This document shows positions 54,639-64,000 of a stretch of DNA of 64,000 nt, in pieces. Made by a program: the position numbers and the translations under genes. The notes beneath the pieces were generated by a model. That model ran no database searches, had not been told where the DNA came from, and saw only the letters and a program-made list of their open reading frames with translations. The stretch lies in assembly GCF_900102525.1 (NCBI RefSeq), contig NZ_FNBZ01000005.1, positions 186,001-250,000 of the forward strand, read 5' to 3'. Position 1 is the first letter of the stretch, and every line of letters starts with the position of its first letter. The stretch is from Allobosea robiniae (GTDB lineage: Bacteria > Pseudomonadota > Alphaproteobacteria > Rhizobiales > Beijerinckiaceae).

Positions 54639-56069
54639 ATGGCGCATGAGCTCGAATTCTATATCGACGGCCAGTGGGTGAAGCCGTCCGGCAATCGCAC
54701 GCTCGGCGTGATCGATCCGTCGAACGAGGAGGTCTTCGCCACGATCGCGCTCGGCGAGCAGGCCGATGTCGACAAGGCCGTCGCCGCCGCCCGCGCCGCT
54801 TTCCCGGCCTTCGCTGCGACCTCGAAGGCCGAGCGCCTCGCCCTGATGCGCCGCCTCGCCGAGGCCTACAAGAAGCGCTACGACGACATCGCCAATATCC
54901 TGTCGCGCGAGATGGGCGCGCCGAAAGAGCTGGCGCACCGGGCGCAGGCCGCGATGGGCACCGCCCATCTCGCCAAGATGATCGAGACCCTCGAGAACTT
55001 CGAGTTCGAGGAGCTGCGCGGCACCACCCTGATCGCCAAGGAGCCGATCGGCGTCGTCGGCATGATCACGCCGTGGAACTGGCCGCTCAACCAGATCATG
55101 TGCAAGGTTGCGCCCGCGCTCGCCGCCGGCTGCACCATGGTGCTCAAGCCCTCCGAGATCGCCCCGCTCAACGCCATCATCTTCGCGGAAGCGATGGAAG
55201 AGGCCGGCGTGCCGAAGGGCGTGTTCAACCTCGTCAACGGCGACGGCCCGACGGTCGGCGAAGCCATCTCGCGCCATCCGGGCGTCGACATGGTCTCCTT
55301 CACCGGCTCGACGCGCGCCGGCATCCTCGTTGCCAAGGCGGCGGCGGATACCGTCAAGCGCGTGCATCAGGAGCTCGGCGGCAAGTCGGCCAACATCATC
55401 CTTGATGATGCCGACCTGAAGAAGTCTGTGAAGCTCGGCGTCGAGAGCGTGATGCGCAACTCCGGCCAGTCCTGCAATGCACCGACCCGGATGTTCGTGC
55501 CGGAGAAGCTGCATGAGGAGGCCCTCGCCATCGCCAAGCAGGTGGCCGAGCCGCTCAAGGTCGGGGCTCCCTCGGCGGACGGCGTCTTCCTCGGCCCCGT
55601 CGTCAGCGAGGTCCAGTACGACAAGATCCAGCGCCTGATCGAGGCCGGCATCAAGGAAGGCGCGACGCTGGTCACCGGCGGCGCTGGCCGTCCGGAAGGG
55701 CTCAACCGCGGCTACTATGTCCGTCCGACCGTGTTCGGCGGCGTGACCGACGAGATGGCGATCGCCCGCGAGGAAATCTTCGGCCCCGTGCTGTCGATCC
55801 TGCCCTACAAGAGCGACGACGAGGTGGTCTCGCGCGCCAACGACACGCCCTACGGCCTGGCTGCCTATGTCCAGTCCGGCTCGCAGGAGCGCGCCCGCAA
55901 GATCGCGGGCCAGATGCGCGCGGGCAATGTCTATATCAACTACCCGGCCTGGGACGCGGGCGCGCCCTTCGGCGGCTACAAGCAGTCCGGCAACGGCCGC
56001 GAATATGCCGATTTCGGCCTCGAGGAGTTCCTGGAGATCAAGGGCACGGTCGGCTACGCCGCGGCCTGA
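54639..56069 (+). CDS. Aldehyde dehydrogenase family protein
   Basis: 476 residues, NAD(P)-dependent. The motifs are ITPWNWPLNQIMCKVAPALA (about 146-165), FTGSTRAG (about 224), ELGGKSANIIL with the catalytic glutamate (about 246), and the nucleophile cysteine in NSGQSCNAPTRM (about 280). EEIFGPVLSILPY is near 378. AGGAG precedes the ATG at 54639. The substrate is not determined. A hairpin terminator follows. Confidence 0.92.
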   Translation: MAHELEFYIDGQWVKPSGNRTLGVIDPSNEEVFATIALGEQADVDKAVAAARAAFPAFAATSKAERLALMRRLAEAYKKRYDDIANILSREMGAPKELAHRAQAAMGTAHLAKMIETLENFEFEELRGTTLIAKEPIGVVGMITPWNWPLNQIMCKVAPALAAGCTMVLKPSEIAPLNAIIFAEAMEEAGVPKGVFNLVNGDGPTVGEAISRHPGVDMVSFTGSTRAGILVAKAAADTVKRVHQELGGKSANIILDDADLKKSVKLGVESVMRNSGQSCNAPTRMFVPEKLHEEALAIAKQVAEPLKVGAPSADGVFLGPVVSEVQYDKIQRLIEAGIKEGATLVTGGAGRPEGLNRGYYVRPTVFGGVTDEMAIAREEIFGPVLSILPYKSDDEVVSRANDTPYGLAAYVQSGSQERARKIAGQMRAGNVYINYPAWDAGAPFGGYKQSGNGREYADFGLEEFLEIKGTVGYAAA

Positions 56070-56094
56070 TCGTATCGCGATCTGACGACAACGA

Positions 56095-56132
56095 GGCCCG
56101 GTGGACCAAAAGCCGCCGGGCCTTCATTTTAT
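56095..56132 (+). terminator. Rho-independent terminator of the ALDH gene
   Basis: Stem AGGCCCGG/CCGGGCCT with a 14-base loop, followed by TCATTTTATT, 26 bases after the stop. Confidence 0.65.
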
Positions 56133-56164
56133 TCTCCGTTTCAATCGTTTGAGAGGGCCGAGCC

Positions 56165-57187
56165 ATGGTCAATCCGAACCGCTACGACGCGATGCGCTAC
56201 AACCGCTGCGGCCGCAGCGGGCTGCAATTGCCGGCGCTCTCGCTCGGCCTCTGGCAGAATTTCGGCGAGACCGGCAGCCACGCCAATATGCGCGAGATCT
56301 GCCGCACGGCCTTCGACCTCGGCATCACCCATTTCGACCTCGCCAATAATTACGGGCCCCCGCCCGGATCGGCCGAGACCGCTTTCGGCGAGATTCTGGG
56401 CCAGGATTTCGCGGGTTATCGCGACGAGCTCGTGATCTCGACCAAGGCCGGCTACCGGATGTGGCCGGGCCCCTATGGCGAATGGGGCAGCCGCAAATAC
56501 CTGATCTCCAGCCTCGACCAGAGCCTGAAGCGGATGAAGCTCGACTATGTCGACATCTTCTATTCGCACCGCTTCGACCCGAACACGCCGCTTGAGGAGA
56601 CGATGGGCGCGCTCGACGCCATCGTGCGCCAGGGCAAGGCGCTCTATGTCGGCCTGTCCTCCTACAACGCGAAGCGCACGCAGGAGGCGGTCGCGATCCT
56701 GCGCCGGCTCGGCACGCCCTGCCTGATCCACCAGCCGAGCTATTCGATGCTCAACCGCTGGATCGAGCAGGACGGCCTGCTCGACACGCTCGACGCGGAA
56801 GGCATCGGCTCGATCGTGTTCTCGCCGCTGGCGCAGGGCATGCTGACCGACAAGTACCTGAAGGGCGTGCCCGCCGGCAGCCGCGCCGACAAGAAGGCGC
56901 CCTCCTTCCGCGATGGCTTCCTCAGCGAGGCTAATATCAGGAGCATCGCGGCGCTGAACGAAATCGCCGCCGCGCGTGGCCAGAGCCTCGCGCAGATGGC
57001 GATCGCCTGGGTGCTGCGCGGCGGACGGGTCACCTCCGCCCTGATCGGCGCGAGCCGGCCGGAGCAGGTGACGGATTGCGTCGCGGCGCTGAAGAACCCT
57101 GAATTCTCGGCGGAGGAGCTGGCGGCGATCGACAAGCATGCCGTCGATGGCGGGATCAATATCTGGGCGGCTTCGGCGGAGCGCTGA
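56165..57187 (+). CDS. Aldo/keto reductase, YghZ/L-glyceraldehyde-3-phosphate reductase type
   Basis: 340 residues. The catalytic tetrad of the (beta/alpha)8 AKR fold is visible: D and Y in FDLANNYGPPPGSAE (about 58-72), K in ISTKAGYRMWPGPYG (about 100) and H in DIFYSHRFDPNTPLE (about 137). The RMWPGPYGEWGSRKYL insertion and the NRWIEQDGLLD segment are typical of the AKR14/YghZ subgroup, which reduces methylglyoxal and glyceraldehyde phosphate. A good ribosome-binding site (GAGAGGG) lies upstream. Confidence 0.9.
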   Translation: MVNPNRYDAMRYNRCGRSGLQLPALSLGLWQNFGETGSHANMREICRTAFDLGITHFDLANNYGPPPGSAETAFGEILGQDFAGYRDELVISTKAGYRMWPGPYGEWGSRKYLISSLDQSLKRMKLDYVDIFYSHRFDPNTPLEETMGALDAIVRQGKALYVGLSSYNAKRTQEAVAILRRLGTPCLIHQPSYSMLNRWIEQDGLLDTLDAEGIGSIVFSPLAQGMLTDKYLKGVPAGSRADKKAPSFRDGFLSEANIRSIAALNEIAAARGQSLAQMAIAWVLRGGRVTSALIGASRPEQVTDCVAALKNPEFSAEELAAIDKHAVDGGINIWAASAER

Positions 57188-57209
57188 CACCGTTCTTGCA
57201 GTGAACAAC

Positions 57210-57302
57210 CGTCATGCTCGCCCCCGTGGCGAGCATCCACGTCTTGAACACCGCCCTCGCTCGGCAAAAACGTGGATGGTCGGGACAAGCCCGACCATGA
57301 CG
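57210..57302. repeat. REP-like compound palindromic element between convergent genes
   Basis: The 93 bases begin CGTCAT and end ATGACG. They contain two perfect hairpins, ATGCTCGCC/GGCGAGCAT and ATGGTCGGG/CCCGACCAT, and an inner CCACGT/ACGTGG pair, so the whole can fold as a cruciform. The element sits in the 135-bp gap between two converging stop codons, a typical location for dispersed repetitive palindromes. Confidence 0.7.
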
Positions 57303-57322
57303 ATCTCTCGAAGCAATCTCGC

Positions 57323-57811
57323 TTAATCCTCCTCCGGCACCGCCGCGATCGGGAGTGCGCTGGAGCGCTTCACCTGCCCCAGCGCAAAACTCGACTCGAT
57401 CGAGGCGACGCCGTCGAGGCGGGTGAGCTTGTCCTTGAGGAAGCGCTCATAGGCAGGCAGGTCGCGCACGACGATGCGCATCAGATAATCGCGCTGACCC
57501 GTCATCAGGTAGCAATCGACCACTTCGGGCCAGCGCGCCACCGCCTGCGAGAAGCGGTCGAGCTCGTCCTCGCGCTGGCGCTCCAGCTTGATCGAGACGA
57601 AGACGCTGATCGGCAGACCGACCTTGGTCTGGTCGATGATCGCGGCATAGCCGGTGATGACGCCCGCTTCCTCCAGAATGCGGATGCGGCGCGCGCAGGG
57701 CGAGGCCGACAGACCCACGCGCTCGGCCAGATCCTGCACCGAGAGGCGCGAATTGATCTGCAATTCCGCGATGATCTTGCGGTCGAGCGCATCGAGGCGC
57801 AGGCGTGCCAT
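57323..57811 (-). CDS. Lrp/AsnC family transcriptional regulator
   Basis: 162 residues. Winged HTH at about 5-60 (LDALDRKIIAELQINSRLSV, then VGLSASPCARRIRILEEAGV) and a RAM domain at about 70-150 (VDCYLMTGQRDYLMRIVVRD). The SPCxRRIRxLEE helix is the canonical Lrp recognition segment. It is divergent from a MocR-type regulator; the nearby aldo/keto reductase converges and is probably not its target. Confidence 0.9.
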   Translation of the reverse strand: MARLRLDALDRKIIAELQINSRLSVQDLAERVGLSASPCARRIRILEEAGVITGYAAIIDQTKVGLPISVFVSIKLERQREDELDRFSQAVARWPEVVDCYLMTGQRDYLMRIVVRDLPAYERFLKDKLTRLDGVASIESSFALGQVKRSSALPIAAVPEED

Positions 57812-57950
57812 GCCCTGTCTCCGGTCCCGGCTGAAATCGCTCTATGACAGGAGAGGCCGCGCATCGCCACCGGCATCGCCGCGGAAGCGAACAGCGGCGA
57901 CGGCATGGCACTGGCGTGGGGAGCCCGGCCGCGCTATGCGATACCTACAA

Positions 57951-57967
57951 TCCATTGAATGTATGGA
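57951..57967. promoter_or_regulatory. Inverted repeat upstream of the MocR gene
   Basis: TCCAT-N7-ATGGA lies 13-29 bases before the chosen MocR start. MocR/GntR proteins usually bind such repeats in their own promoters. Confidence 0.4.
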
Positions 57968-57979
57968 ACCTGTTCAGCG

Positions 57980-59338
57980 ATGGTCGACAATGACGGGCTT
58001 TCCTGGACCGCCCAGCTCGATCCGGCGGCCGGGCCGCGCTATCTCCAGATCGTCGCTCAGCTCGAAGGGGCCGTCGCGACTGGGCTATTGCGGCCCGGCG
58101 ACCGGTTGCCGCCACAGCGCCGGCTCGCCGAGCACCTCGCCGTCGATCTCACGACCGTAACCCGGGCCTTCGGCGAGGCCCGCGAGCGCGGCTTGATCGA
58201 CGCGGTGACGGGGCGCGGCTCCTTCATCTCGGCGCGACAGGAACAGGAAGGCCCGCCGCTCGACCTCAGCATGACGATCCCGCCGGCGCCGAAGGGGCTG
58301 CGGCTGGGCGAGCTCATGCAGCGCGGCATCGCCGAGATCCTGGCGCGCAGCGATGCCGACCAGTTGATGAACTATCATGGCGGAGCCGGCTCTCTCGCGG
58401 AGCGCGCAGCCGGTGCGGCATGGCTCGCGCCTCTGATGGGCACGGTTTCCCCGCAGCGCATCGCCGTCGTTCCCGGTGCCCAGACCGGGCTCAACGCCTT
58501 GCTCTCGCTGCTAGCCGGGCCCGGCGAGACGATTCTGATGGAGCCGCTGGCCTATCCCGGCCTGATCGGTGCGGCGCGGCAACGTGGGCTCGCGATGGCT
58601 CCGGTCGCAAGCGATGAAAACGGCCCGCTCCCGGATGCGCTCGACGAGGCCGCCGGCCGCTACGACGCGAGGCTGTTCGCGCTGACGCCGACGCTGCAGA
58701 ATCCGACCTGCATCACGATCCCGGAAAGGCGCCGCATCGACCTCATCGCCGTCGCCCGCAAACGTGATCTCACCCTGATCGAGGACGACCCCTACAGCCT
58801 GCTCGCGGGCGATGCGCCCGTGCCGCTGGCCGCGCTGGCGCCCGAGCGGACATGGCATGTCGCAACCTTGTCCAAGGTGCTGACGCCCGGCCTGCGCACG
58901 GCTTTCATGGCGATGCCGGAGGGGGCCGACAGCACGCCGTTCCTCGCCGCATTGCGGGCGACAGCGCTGATGCCGGCCCCCCTGATGACGGCGCTCGCGG
59001 CGCATTGGATCAGGATCGGCGCGGCGAAAGACCTGCTGGATGGCGTGCGGCACGAGGCGGCTGAACGGCAAACGCTGGCGCGGGGGATCCTACCCGAGAC
59101 GATGCAGGCTCATCCGCATGCCCTGCATGTCTGGCAGCCCCTGCCCGCCCATTGGGCGCGCGACCGGTTGATCGAGCGCGCCCGCGAGGCCGGGCTTGGC
59201 GTGATGGCCGCCGATGCCTTCAGCACGGGCGGCGTGGCGCCGGATGCGATCCGGATTGCGCTGGGTGCGATTCCGGAACGGGCGCGGCTGGCGGAAGCGC
59301 TCGGCCTGCTCGCCGCATTGATCCGCGACGGGGGCTGA
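57980..59338 (+). CDS. MocR-type PLP-dependent transcriptional regulator (GntR-aminotransferase fusion)
   Basis: 452 residues. The N-terminal GntR winged HTH is at about 10-80 (YLQIVAQLEGAVATGLLRPG, then RLPPQRRLAEHLAVDLTTVT). The fold-type I aminotransferase domain is at about 100-450, with NPTCITIPERRR, LIEDDPYSLLAG and the Schiff-base lysine in ATLSKVLTPGLRTAFM near residue 305. Such proteins sense PLP adducts or amino acids and control PLP, GABA or taurine metabolism. The ATG at 57980 lies after the inverted repeat; a longer frame would begin inside it. Confidence 0.9.
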   Translation: MVDNDGLSWTAQLDPAAGPRYLQIVAQLEGAVATGLLRPGDRLPPQRRLAEHLAVDLTTVTRAFGEARERGLIDAVTGRGSFISARQEQEGPPLDLSMTIPPAPKGLRLGELMQRGIAEILARSDADQLMNYHGGAGSLAERAAGAAWLAPLMGTVSPQRIAVVPGAQTGLNALLSLLAGPGETILMEPLAYPGLIGAARQRGLAMAPVASDENGPLPDALDEAAGRYDARLFALTPTLQNPTCITIPERRRIDLIAVARKRDLTLIEDDPYSLLAGDAPVPLAALAPERTWHVATLSKVLTPGLRTAFMAMPEGADSTPFLAALRATALMPAPLMTALAAHWIRIGAAKDLLDGVRHEAAERQTLARGILPETMQAHPHALHVWQPLPAHWARDRLIERAREAGLGVMAADAFSTGGVAPDAIRIALGAIPERARLAEALGLLAALIRDGG

Positions 59339-59351
59339 GCGCCCGGCTGGC

Positions 59352-59759
59352 TCAGTTGGAGGCGACCGGCTTGTCCTGCGGCACCGCGCGGGCGAGCCGG
59401 CCCTCCTCCGCCTTGTGGAAATATTGCGAGGCGATCAGCCAGCCCTTGAGCGGCTGCAAGGGCGGGATGCAGGTCGCCAGGATCAGCGGCAATGTCGTGA
59501 CCAGATGCACCCAGGTCGGCGGATTGTAGCTCAATTCCAGCCAGAGCGGGAACGCCACGGCCGGGATGCAGAGGAACATCATCACGAAGAAGGCCGGGCC
59601 GTCAGCGGGGTCGGCGAAGGAATAATCCAGGCCGCAATTCTCGCATTTCGGCTTCAGCTTCAGGAAGCCCTCGAACATCTTGCCCTGCCCACAGCGCGGG
59701 CAGCGGCCGCGCAGGCCGGTCTGGAGCGGAGAGAGTGGCGGCCAGTGCTCGCCGGACAT
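59352..59759 (-). CDS. DUF983 membrane protein
   Basis: 135 residues. A four-cysteine zinc-ribbon-like pattern at the N-terminus (GRCPRCGQGKMF, PKCENCGLDYSF) is followed by two membrane helices (FFVMMFLCIPAVAFPLWLEL; LVTTLPLILATCIPPLQPL). It is a conserved alphaproteobacterial family of unknown role, often near cytochrome oxidase genes. GAGGAG seven bases upstream fixes the ATG at 59759. Confidence 0.82.
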   Translation of the reverse strand: MSGEHWPPLSPLQTGLRGRCPRCGQGKMFEGFLKLKPKCENCGLDYSFADPADGPAFFVMMFLCIPAVAFPLWLELSYNPPTWVHLVTTLPLILATCIPPLQPLKGWLIASQYFHKAEEGRLARAVPQDKPVASN

Positions 59760-59883
59760 GGAATGTCTCCTCGGGACGGCGCCGTTCATTTGGCGTCATC
59801 CTTCAGATCGCGCTCGATGCAGACAATGTCAAGATTGTATGCATCTTAGCTGGCTGCCTGCGCGGATCGGTCGCGGGGAGCGC

Positions 59884-61281
59884 TCAGATATGCAGCGCGT
59901 GACCCAGCGCCTTCATCGCGGCTTCCGGGAAGGCCTCGCCCAGCGTCGGATGGGCGTGGATCGTGCCGGCGATGTCCTGCAGGGTCGCGCCCATCTCGAT
60001 CGCGAGCCCGAAAGCCGCCGACAATTCCGAGACGCCCTGTCCGACCGCCTGGATACCGAGCACCAGTTCGCTGCCGGCCTGCGCGACGACGCGCACGAAG
60101 CCAGCTTCGCCATGGCGGGTCATGGCGCGGCCATTGGCGGCGAAGGGGAACTGGCCGATCTTGAGCTCATGGCCGGCGCGCTTGGCCTCGTCCGGTGAGA
60201 GACCGACCGAGACGATCTCGGGATCGGTGAAGCAGATCGCCGCGATGCCGCGCTTGTCCCAGGCTCGGGGCAGGCCGGCGACGATCTCCGCCACCATCTC
60301 GCCCTGCGCCATGGCGCGATGCGCCAGCATCGGCTCGCCGGTGACGTCGCCGATGGCGTAGATGCCGCGCATCGCGGTCTCGCAGCGCTCGCCGATGCGG
60401 ATGAAGCGGCCATCCATGTCGAGCACGAGGTTTTCGAGACCGAGACCATCCGTGACCGGCTTGCGGCCGACCGTGACCAGGATCCTGTCGGCCGGCAGGC
60501 TGCGCTCCTTGCCGTCTGCCGTCTCGATGCGCAGGCCATCGCCCTTGGGCGTCGGGCCGAGCGCCTTGGCCCCTAGCAGCACCTCGACGCCGAGCGCGGT
60601 CAGGCGCTTGGAGATGGGGCCGGTCAGCTCGGCATCGTAGAGCGGCAGGATCTTGTCCTGCGCCTCGACCACGCTGACCTTGGCGCCGAGCTTGGCGAAG
60701 GCGGTGCCCAGTTCCAGCCCGATATAGCCGCCGCCGACCACGACGAGACGCTTCGGAACCTCGGTCAGCGCCAGCGCGCCGGTGGAGGAGATGACGTTGC
60801 CGCCGAAGGGCAGGAAGGGCAATTCGACCGGAGCGGAGCCGGTTGCGATGACGATGGCCTCGGCCTGGATCGTCTTCGGACCGGTCTCGGTCTCGACCAC
60901 GACGGTCTTGCCGTCGCGGAAGCGGGCCTTGCCATGGACGATCTTGACCTTGGCCTTGCGCAGCAGGCCGGCGACGCCGTTGTTGAGGCGCTGGACGATG
61001 CCGTCCTTCCAGGCCACGGCCTGTTTCAGGTCGAGCTTCGGCTCGGCCGCAGTCAAGCCGAAGGGCGTCTTGCCGGCGGCGGCTTCCGCCGCCTTCTCGA
61101 ATTCCTCGGCGACATGGATCATCGCCTTGGAGGGGATGCAGCCGACATTGAGGCAGGAACCGCCGAGCTTGGTGCTCTCGACGATGACGGTGTCGATGCC
61201 GAGCTGGCCGGCACGGATGGCGCAGACATAGCCGCCGGGGCCGGCGCCGATGACGAGGAGCTTGCAGGTGATCTCGGTCAT
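59884..61281 (-). CDS. lpdA: Dihydrolipoyl dehydrogenase (E3)
   Basis: 465 residues. FAD-binding [17 protein letters not shown] (about 11-27) and the redox disulfide in [16 protein letters not shown] (C43/C48) regenerate oxidised lipoamide with NAD. NAD-binding [12 protein letters not shown] is near 180; the C-terminal HAHPTLGEA supplies the catalytic His/Glu. It is the last gene of the branched-chain oxoacid dehydrogenase operon, 10 bases after E2. Confidence 0.95.
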   Translation of the reverse strand: MTEITCKLLVIGAGPGGYVCAIRAGQLGIDTVIVESTKLGGSCLNVGCIPSKAMIHVAEEFEKAAEAAAGKTPFGLTAAEPKLDLKQAVAWKDGIVQRLNNGVAGLLRKAKVKIVHGKARFRDGKTVVVETETGPKTIQAEAIVIATGSAPVELPFLPFGGNVISSTGALALTEVPKRLVVVGGGYIGLELGTAFAKLGAKVSVVEAQDKILPLYDAELTGPISKRLTALGVEVLLGAKALGPTPKGDGLRIETADGKERSLPADRILVTVGRKPVTDGLGLENLVLDMDGRFIRIGERCETAMRGIYAIGDVTGEPMLAHRAMAQGEMVAEIVAGLPRAWDKRGIAAICFTDPEIVSVGLSPDEAKRAGHELKIGQFPFAANGRAMTRHGEAGFVRVVAQAGSELVLGIQAVGQGVSELSAAFGLAIEMGATLQDIAGTIHAHPTLGEAFPEAAMKALGHALHI

Positions 61282-61291
61282 GGCACGCTCC

Positions 61292-62590
61292 TCAGATGTC
61301 CACGAAGAGCGTGGCCGGGTTCTCCAGCAGCTCCTTCAGCCGCTGCACGAAGACGGCAGCGTCCCAGCCATCGATGACGCGGTGGTCGAAGCTGGAGGAG
61401 AGGTTCATCATCTTGCGCGGCACGAAGGTGGTGCCGTCCCAGACGGGCCTGACGACCATCTTGTTGACGCCGACGATGGCGACTTCAGGATAGTTGATCA
61501 CCGGCGTGGTCGCGATGCCGCCGAGCGCGCCGAGCGAGGTGATGGTGATGGTCGAGCCGGTGAGCTCGTCGCGCGTCGCGGTGCCGTCGCGGCCGCGCTC
61601 GGCGAGGCGGGCGAGCTCGATGCCGCAGCCCCAGAGATCGCGCGCCTCGGCATGTTTCACCACCGGGACGATCAGGCCGGTCGGCGTCTGCGTGGCGATG
61701 CCGATATTGATCGCGGCATGCTGGCGCACGATGCCGGCATCGTCGTCATAGAGCGCGTTCAGCGCCGGCTGCTCGGCGAGCGCCTTGACCATGGCGCGCA
61801 TCAGGAAGGGCAGCAGCGTCAGCTTCGGCCGCTCCGGCGTCGGCTTCTTGTTCAGCGTCGCGCGCAAATCCTCCAGCGGCGAGACGTTGACCTCCTCGAC
61901 GATGGTGATGTGCGGGATGCGCGATTTCGACAGCGCCATCTTCTCGGCGATGCGGCGGCGCAGGCCGACAACCTTGACCTCGGTGACGGCGCTCTGCTCG
62001 ACGAGCCCACCGCCCCGCGCCGGCTCAGGGCCGCGCAGCAGGAAGGCGTCGATATCCTGATGGCTGATCCGGCCGGCGGGGCCGGTGCCCTGGACCTGGC
62101 GCAGATCGACCCCGGCCTCGCGCGCCTTCAGGCGCACGGCCGGCGAGGCCAGCGGCTTCTCGCCCGGCGCGCGGCGCTGGGCGGGGGCTGTGCTGGCGCG
62201 CGCGTGCTTGGGGGCTGGCTGGGGCGGTGCGGCCGGCTTGGCGGGGGCCGCCGGTGCGGCAGGCTTTTCGGCCTTGGCCGGCGCGGCGACAGGAGCCGGC
62301 TTTTCAGCAGGCGCTTCCTCAGCGGGCTCCTCGGTCGCGGCACCGTCGCCTGCAACCTTCAGCTTCACGATGGCCGAGCCGATCGCGACGGTGTCGCCGA
62401 CCTCGGCGCCGACCCAGGTAACCTCGCCCTCGACCGGCGAGGGAATCTCGACCGTCGCCTTGTCGGTCATCACGGCGGCGAGCAGGTCGTCCTCGCGAAC
62501 GATGTCGCCGACCTTGACGTGCCACTCGACGAGCTCGGCTTCCGCGATGCCCTCGCCGACATCCGGCAGCTTGATGATGCGCTCGGCCAT
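61292..62590 (-). CDS. bkdB: Branched-chain 2-oxoacid dehydrogenase E2 (lipoamide acyltransferase)
   Basis: 432 residues. One lipoyl domain at 4-78 with the lipoyl lysine K44 in [13 protein letters not shown]. An Ala/Pro/Lys-rich hinge follows (about 85-135), then an E1/E3-binding domain with [24 protein letters not shown] and the catalytic acyltransferase domain (about 205-432) with [17 protein letters not shown] near the C-terminus. The ATG overlaps the E1beta stop (ATGA). Together with two-gene E1 this indicates a BCKDH complex rather than pyruvate or 2-oxoglutarate dehydrogenase. Confidence 0.93.
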   Translation of the reverse strand: MAERIIKLPDVGEGIAEAELVEWHVKVGDIVREDDLLAAVMTDKATVEIPSPVEGEVTWVGAEVGDTVAIGSAIVKLKVAGDGAATEEPAEEAPAEKPAPVAAPAKAEKPAAPAAPAKPAAPPQPAPKHARASTAPAQRRAPGEKPLASPAVRLKAREAGVDLRQVQGTGPAGRISHQDIDAFLLRGPEPARGGGLVEQSAVTEVKVVGLRRRIAEKMALSKSRIPHITIVEEVNVSPLEDLRATLNKKPTPERPKLTLLPFLMRAMVKALAEQPALNALYDDDAGIVRQHAAINIGIATQTPTGLIVPVVKHAEARDLWGCGIELARLAERGRDGTATRDELTGSTITITSLGALGGIATTPVINYPEVAIVGVNKMVVRPVWDGTTFVPRKMMNLSSSFDHRVIDGWDAAVFVQRLKELLENPATLFVDI

Positions 62591-63606
62591 CAGCGTGCCT
62601 CCATGATGTCGCGCAGCGCCTGTCCGAGGCGGGCGGGGCCGGGGAAATAGTCCCATTCCTGCGCATGCGGATAGGGCGTGTCCCAACCGGTGACGCGCAT
62701 CACCGGCGCTTCCAGATGGTAGAAGCAGTGTTCCTGCACCAGCGCCGCAAGCTCGCCGCCGAAGCCGGAGGTCAGCGTCGCCTCGTGCAGCACGATGCAG
62801 CGGCCGGTCTTCTGGACCGAAGCCAGGATCGCCTCCAGATCGAGCGGAACCAGCGTGCGCAGGTCGATGACCTCGGCGTCGATGCCGGTATCCTCGGCGG
62901 CGGCGAGCGCGACATGGACCATGGTGCCATAGGCGAGGATGGTGACGGCCGAGCCCTCGCGCCGCGTCACCGCCTTGCCGAGCGGCACGGTGTAATGGCC
63001 CTCCGGCACCTCGGCGAGTTCATGCTTCGACCAGGCCGTGACCGGGCGATCGTGATGGCCGTCGAAGGGGCCGTTATAGAGCCGCTTCGGCTCCAGGAAG
63101 ATCACCGGGTCGGGGTCCTCGATCGCGGCGATCAGCAAGCCCTTGGCGTCGTAGGGGTTGGACGGGACGATCGTCTTCAGGCCGGAGACATGGGTGAACA
63201 GCGCTTCCGGGCTCTGACTGTGGGTCTGACCGCCGAAGATGCCACCGCCGGTCGGCATGCGGATCACCAGCGGGCAGGTGAAATCGCCGGCCGAGCGGTA
63301 GCGCAGCCGGGCCGCTTCCGAGACGATCTGGTCATAGGCCGGGTACATGTAGTCGGCGAACTGGATCTCGATGCAGGGCTTGAGGCCATAGGAGGCCATA
63401 CCGATCGCGGTGCCGACGATGCCGGCCTCGCTGATCGGCGCGTCGAAGCAGCGGGAGACCCCGTATTTCTGCTGCAGCCCGTGGGTGCAGCGGAAGACGC
63501 CGCCGAAGAAGCCGACATCCTCGCCGAAGACCACGACATCGTCGTCGCGGCCCATGGAGACGTCCATGGCGGAGCGGATCGCCTCGATCATCGTCATGCG
63601 TGCCAT
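62590..63606 (-). CDS. bkdA2: Branched-chain 2-oxoacid dehydrogenase E1 beta
   Basis: 338 residues. The TPP-dependent transketolase-like beta subunit: [18 protein letters not shown] (about 28-45), [15 protein letters not shown] (about 57-71) and [15 protein letters not shown] (about 79-93). It has [16 protein letters not shown] near 122. E1beta decarboxylates branched-chain 2-oxoacids with E1alpha. The ATG at 63606 lies four bases after the E1alpha stop. Confidence 0.94.
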   Translation of the reverse strand: MARMTMIEAIRSAMDVSMGRDDDVVVFGEDVGFFGGVFRCTHGLQQKYGVSRCFDAPISEAGIVGTAIGMASYGLKPCIEIQFADYMYPAYDQIVSEAARLRYRSAGDFTCPLVIRMPTGGGIFGGQTHSQSPEALFTHVSGLKTIVPSNPYDAKGLLIAAIEDPDPVIFLEPKRLYNGPFDGHHDRPVTAWSKHELAEVPEGHYTVPLGKAVTRREGSAVTILAYGTMVHVALAAAEDTGIDAEVIDLRTLVPLDLEAILASVQKTGRCIVLHEATLTSGFGGELAALVQEHCFYHLEAPVMRVTGWDTPYPHAQEWDYFPGPARLGQALRDIMEAR

Positions 63607-63610
63607 CGCG

Positions 63611-64000
<390 letters not shown>

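Overview
This is a GC-rich, gene-dense stretch of bacterial chromosome. It looks like an alphaproteobacterium of the order Hyphomicrobiales (Rhizobiales); a Bosea-like genus is my guess and cannot be proved from 64 kb. Reasons: C/G-ending codon use throughout; a RibBX-type riboflavin enzyme; an ECF sigma/anti-sigma/sulfite dehydrogenase cluster like that of Sinorhizobium; a TIGR02301-type secreted protein; an RT0821/Lpp0805-type surface lipoprotein; and a Pls/PosA-type single-module NRPS. There is no rRNA and no CRISPR array. Two tRNA genes are present.

Layout. 1-3.3 kb: end of an ABC importer operon (ATPase tail, permease, NMT1-like binding protein), an SDR and an unassigned TIM-barrel protein. 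3.4-6.8 kb: sulfite oxidation unit (sigma, anti-sigma, SorA, two c-type cytochromes) with a matching ECF promoter candidate. 7-10.3 kb: katG divergent from oxyR. 11-14 kb: family-5 peptide-binding protein followed by a frameshifted M81 peptidase. 14.0-14.4 kb: tRNA-Gln(UUG) and tRNA-Pro(CGG). 14.3 to about 19.1 kb: a decayed island/prophage remnant abutting tRNA-Pro. It holds a truncated excisionase-like HTH gene, tiny membrane ORFs, a cysteine-rich secreted peptide broken by an in-frame TGA, a transglutaminase-like protein, a methyltransferase and broken virion genes.

19.3-35 kb is backbone: a short lipoprotein, an MBL hydrolase, DUF1499, a chemoreceptor, acyl-CoA ligase/MarR, an amidase, a class III aminotransferase, an L,D-transpeptidase, an HDAC-like amidohydrolase, HTH-RibBX, AroC and a pseudouridine synthase. 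35-42.8 kb: Pls/PosA NRPS, a histidine phosphatase, folP-folB-folK and FabI. 43-54.4 kb: a DnaJ-like chaperone, a lipoprotein, PdxH, an SDR, a Nudix protein, a TIGR02301 protein, a Gfo/Idh oxidoreductase, gamma-glutamyltransferase, IlvA, a LysR regulator, and an ornithine cyclodeaminase with a divergent Lrp regulator. 54.6-59.8 kb: ALDH, an aldo/keto reductase, a REP-like palindromic element, an Lrp regulator, a MocR regulator and DUF983. 59.9-64 kb: the branched-chain 2-oxoacid dehydrogenase operon (E1alpha partial, E1beta, E2, E3).

The most interesting signals are: (i) an HTH domain fused to RibBX with a perfect dyad just upstream, suggesting an enzyme that senses and controls its own gene; (ii) the tRNA-Pro island with its interrupted cysteine-rich peptide and its transglutaminase/methyltransferase cargo; (iii) the ECF-controlled sulfite unit with a readable promoter; (iv) an acyl-CoA ligase whose Shine-Dalgarno sequence sits inside a long inverted repeat; and (v) the Pls/PosA-type NRPS of unknown product.
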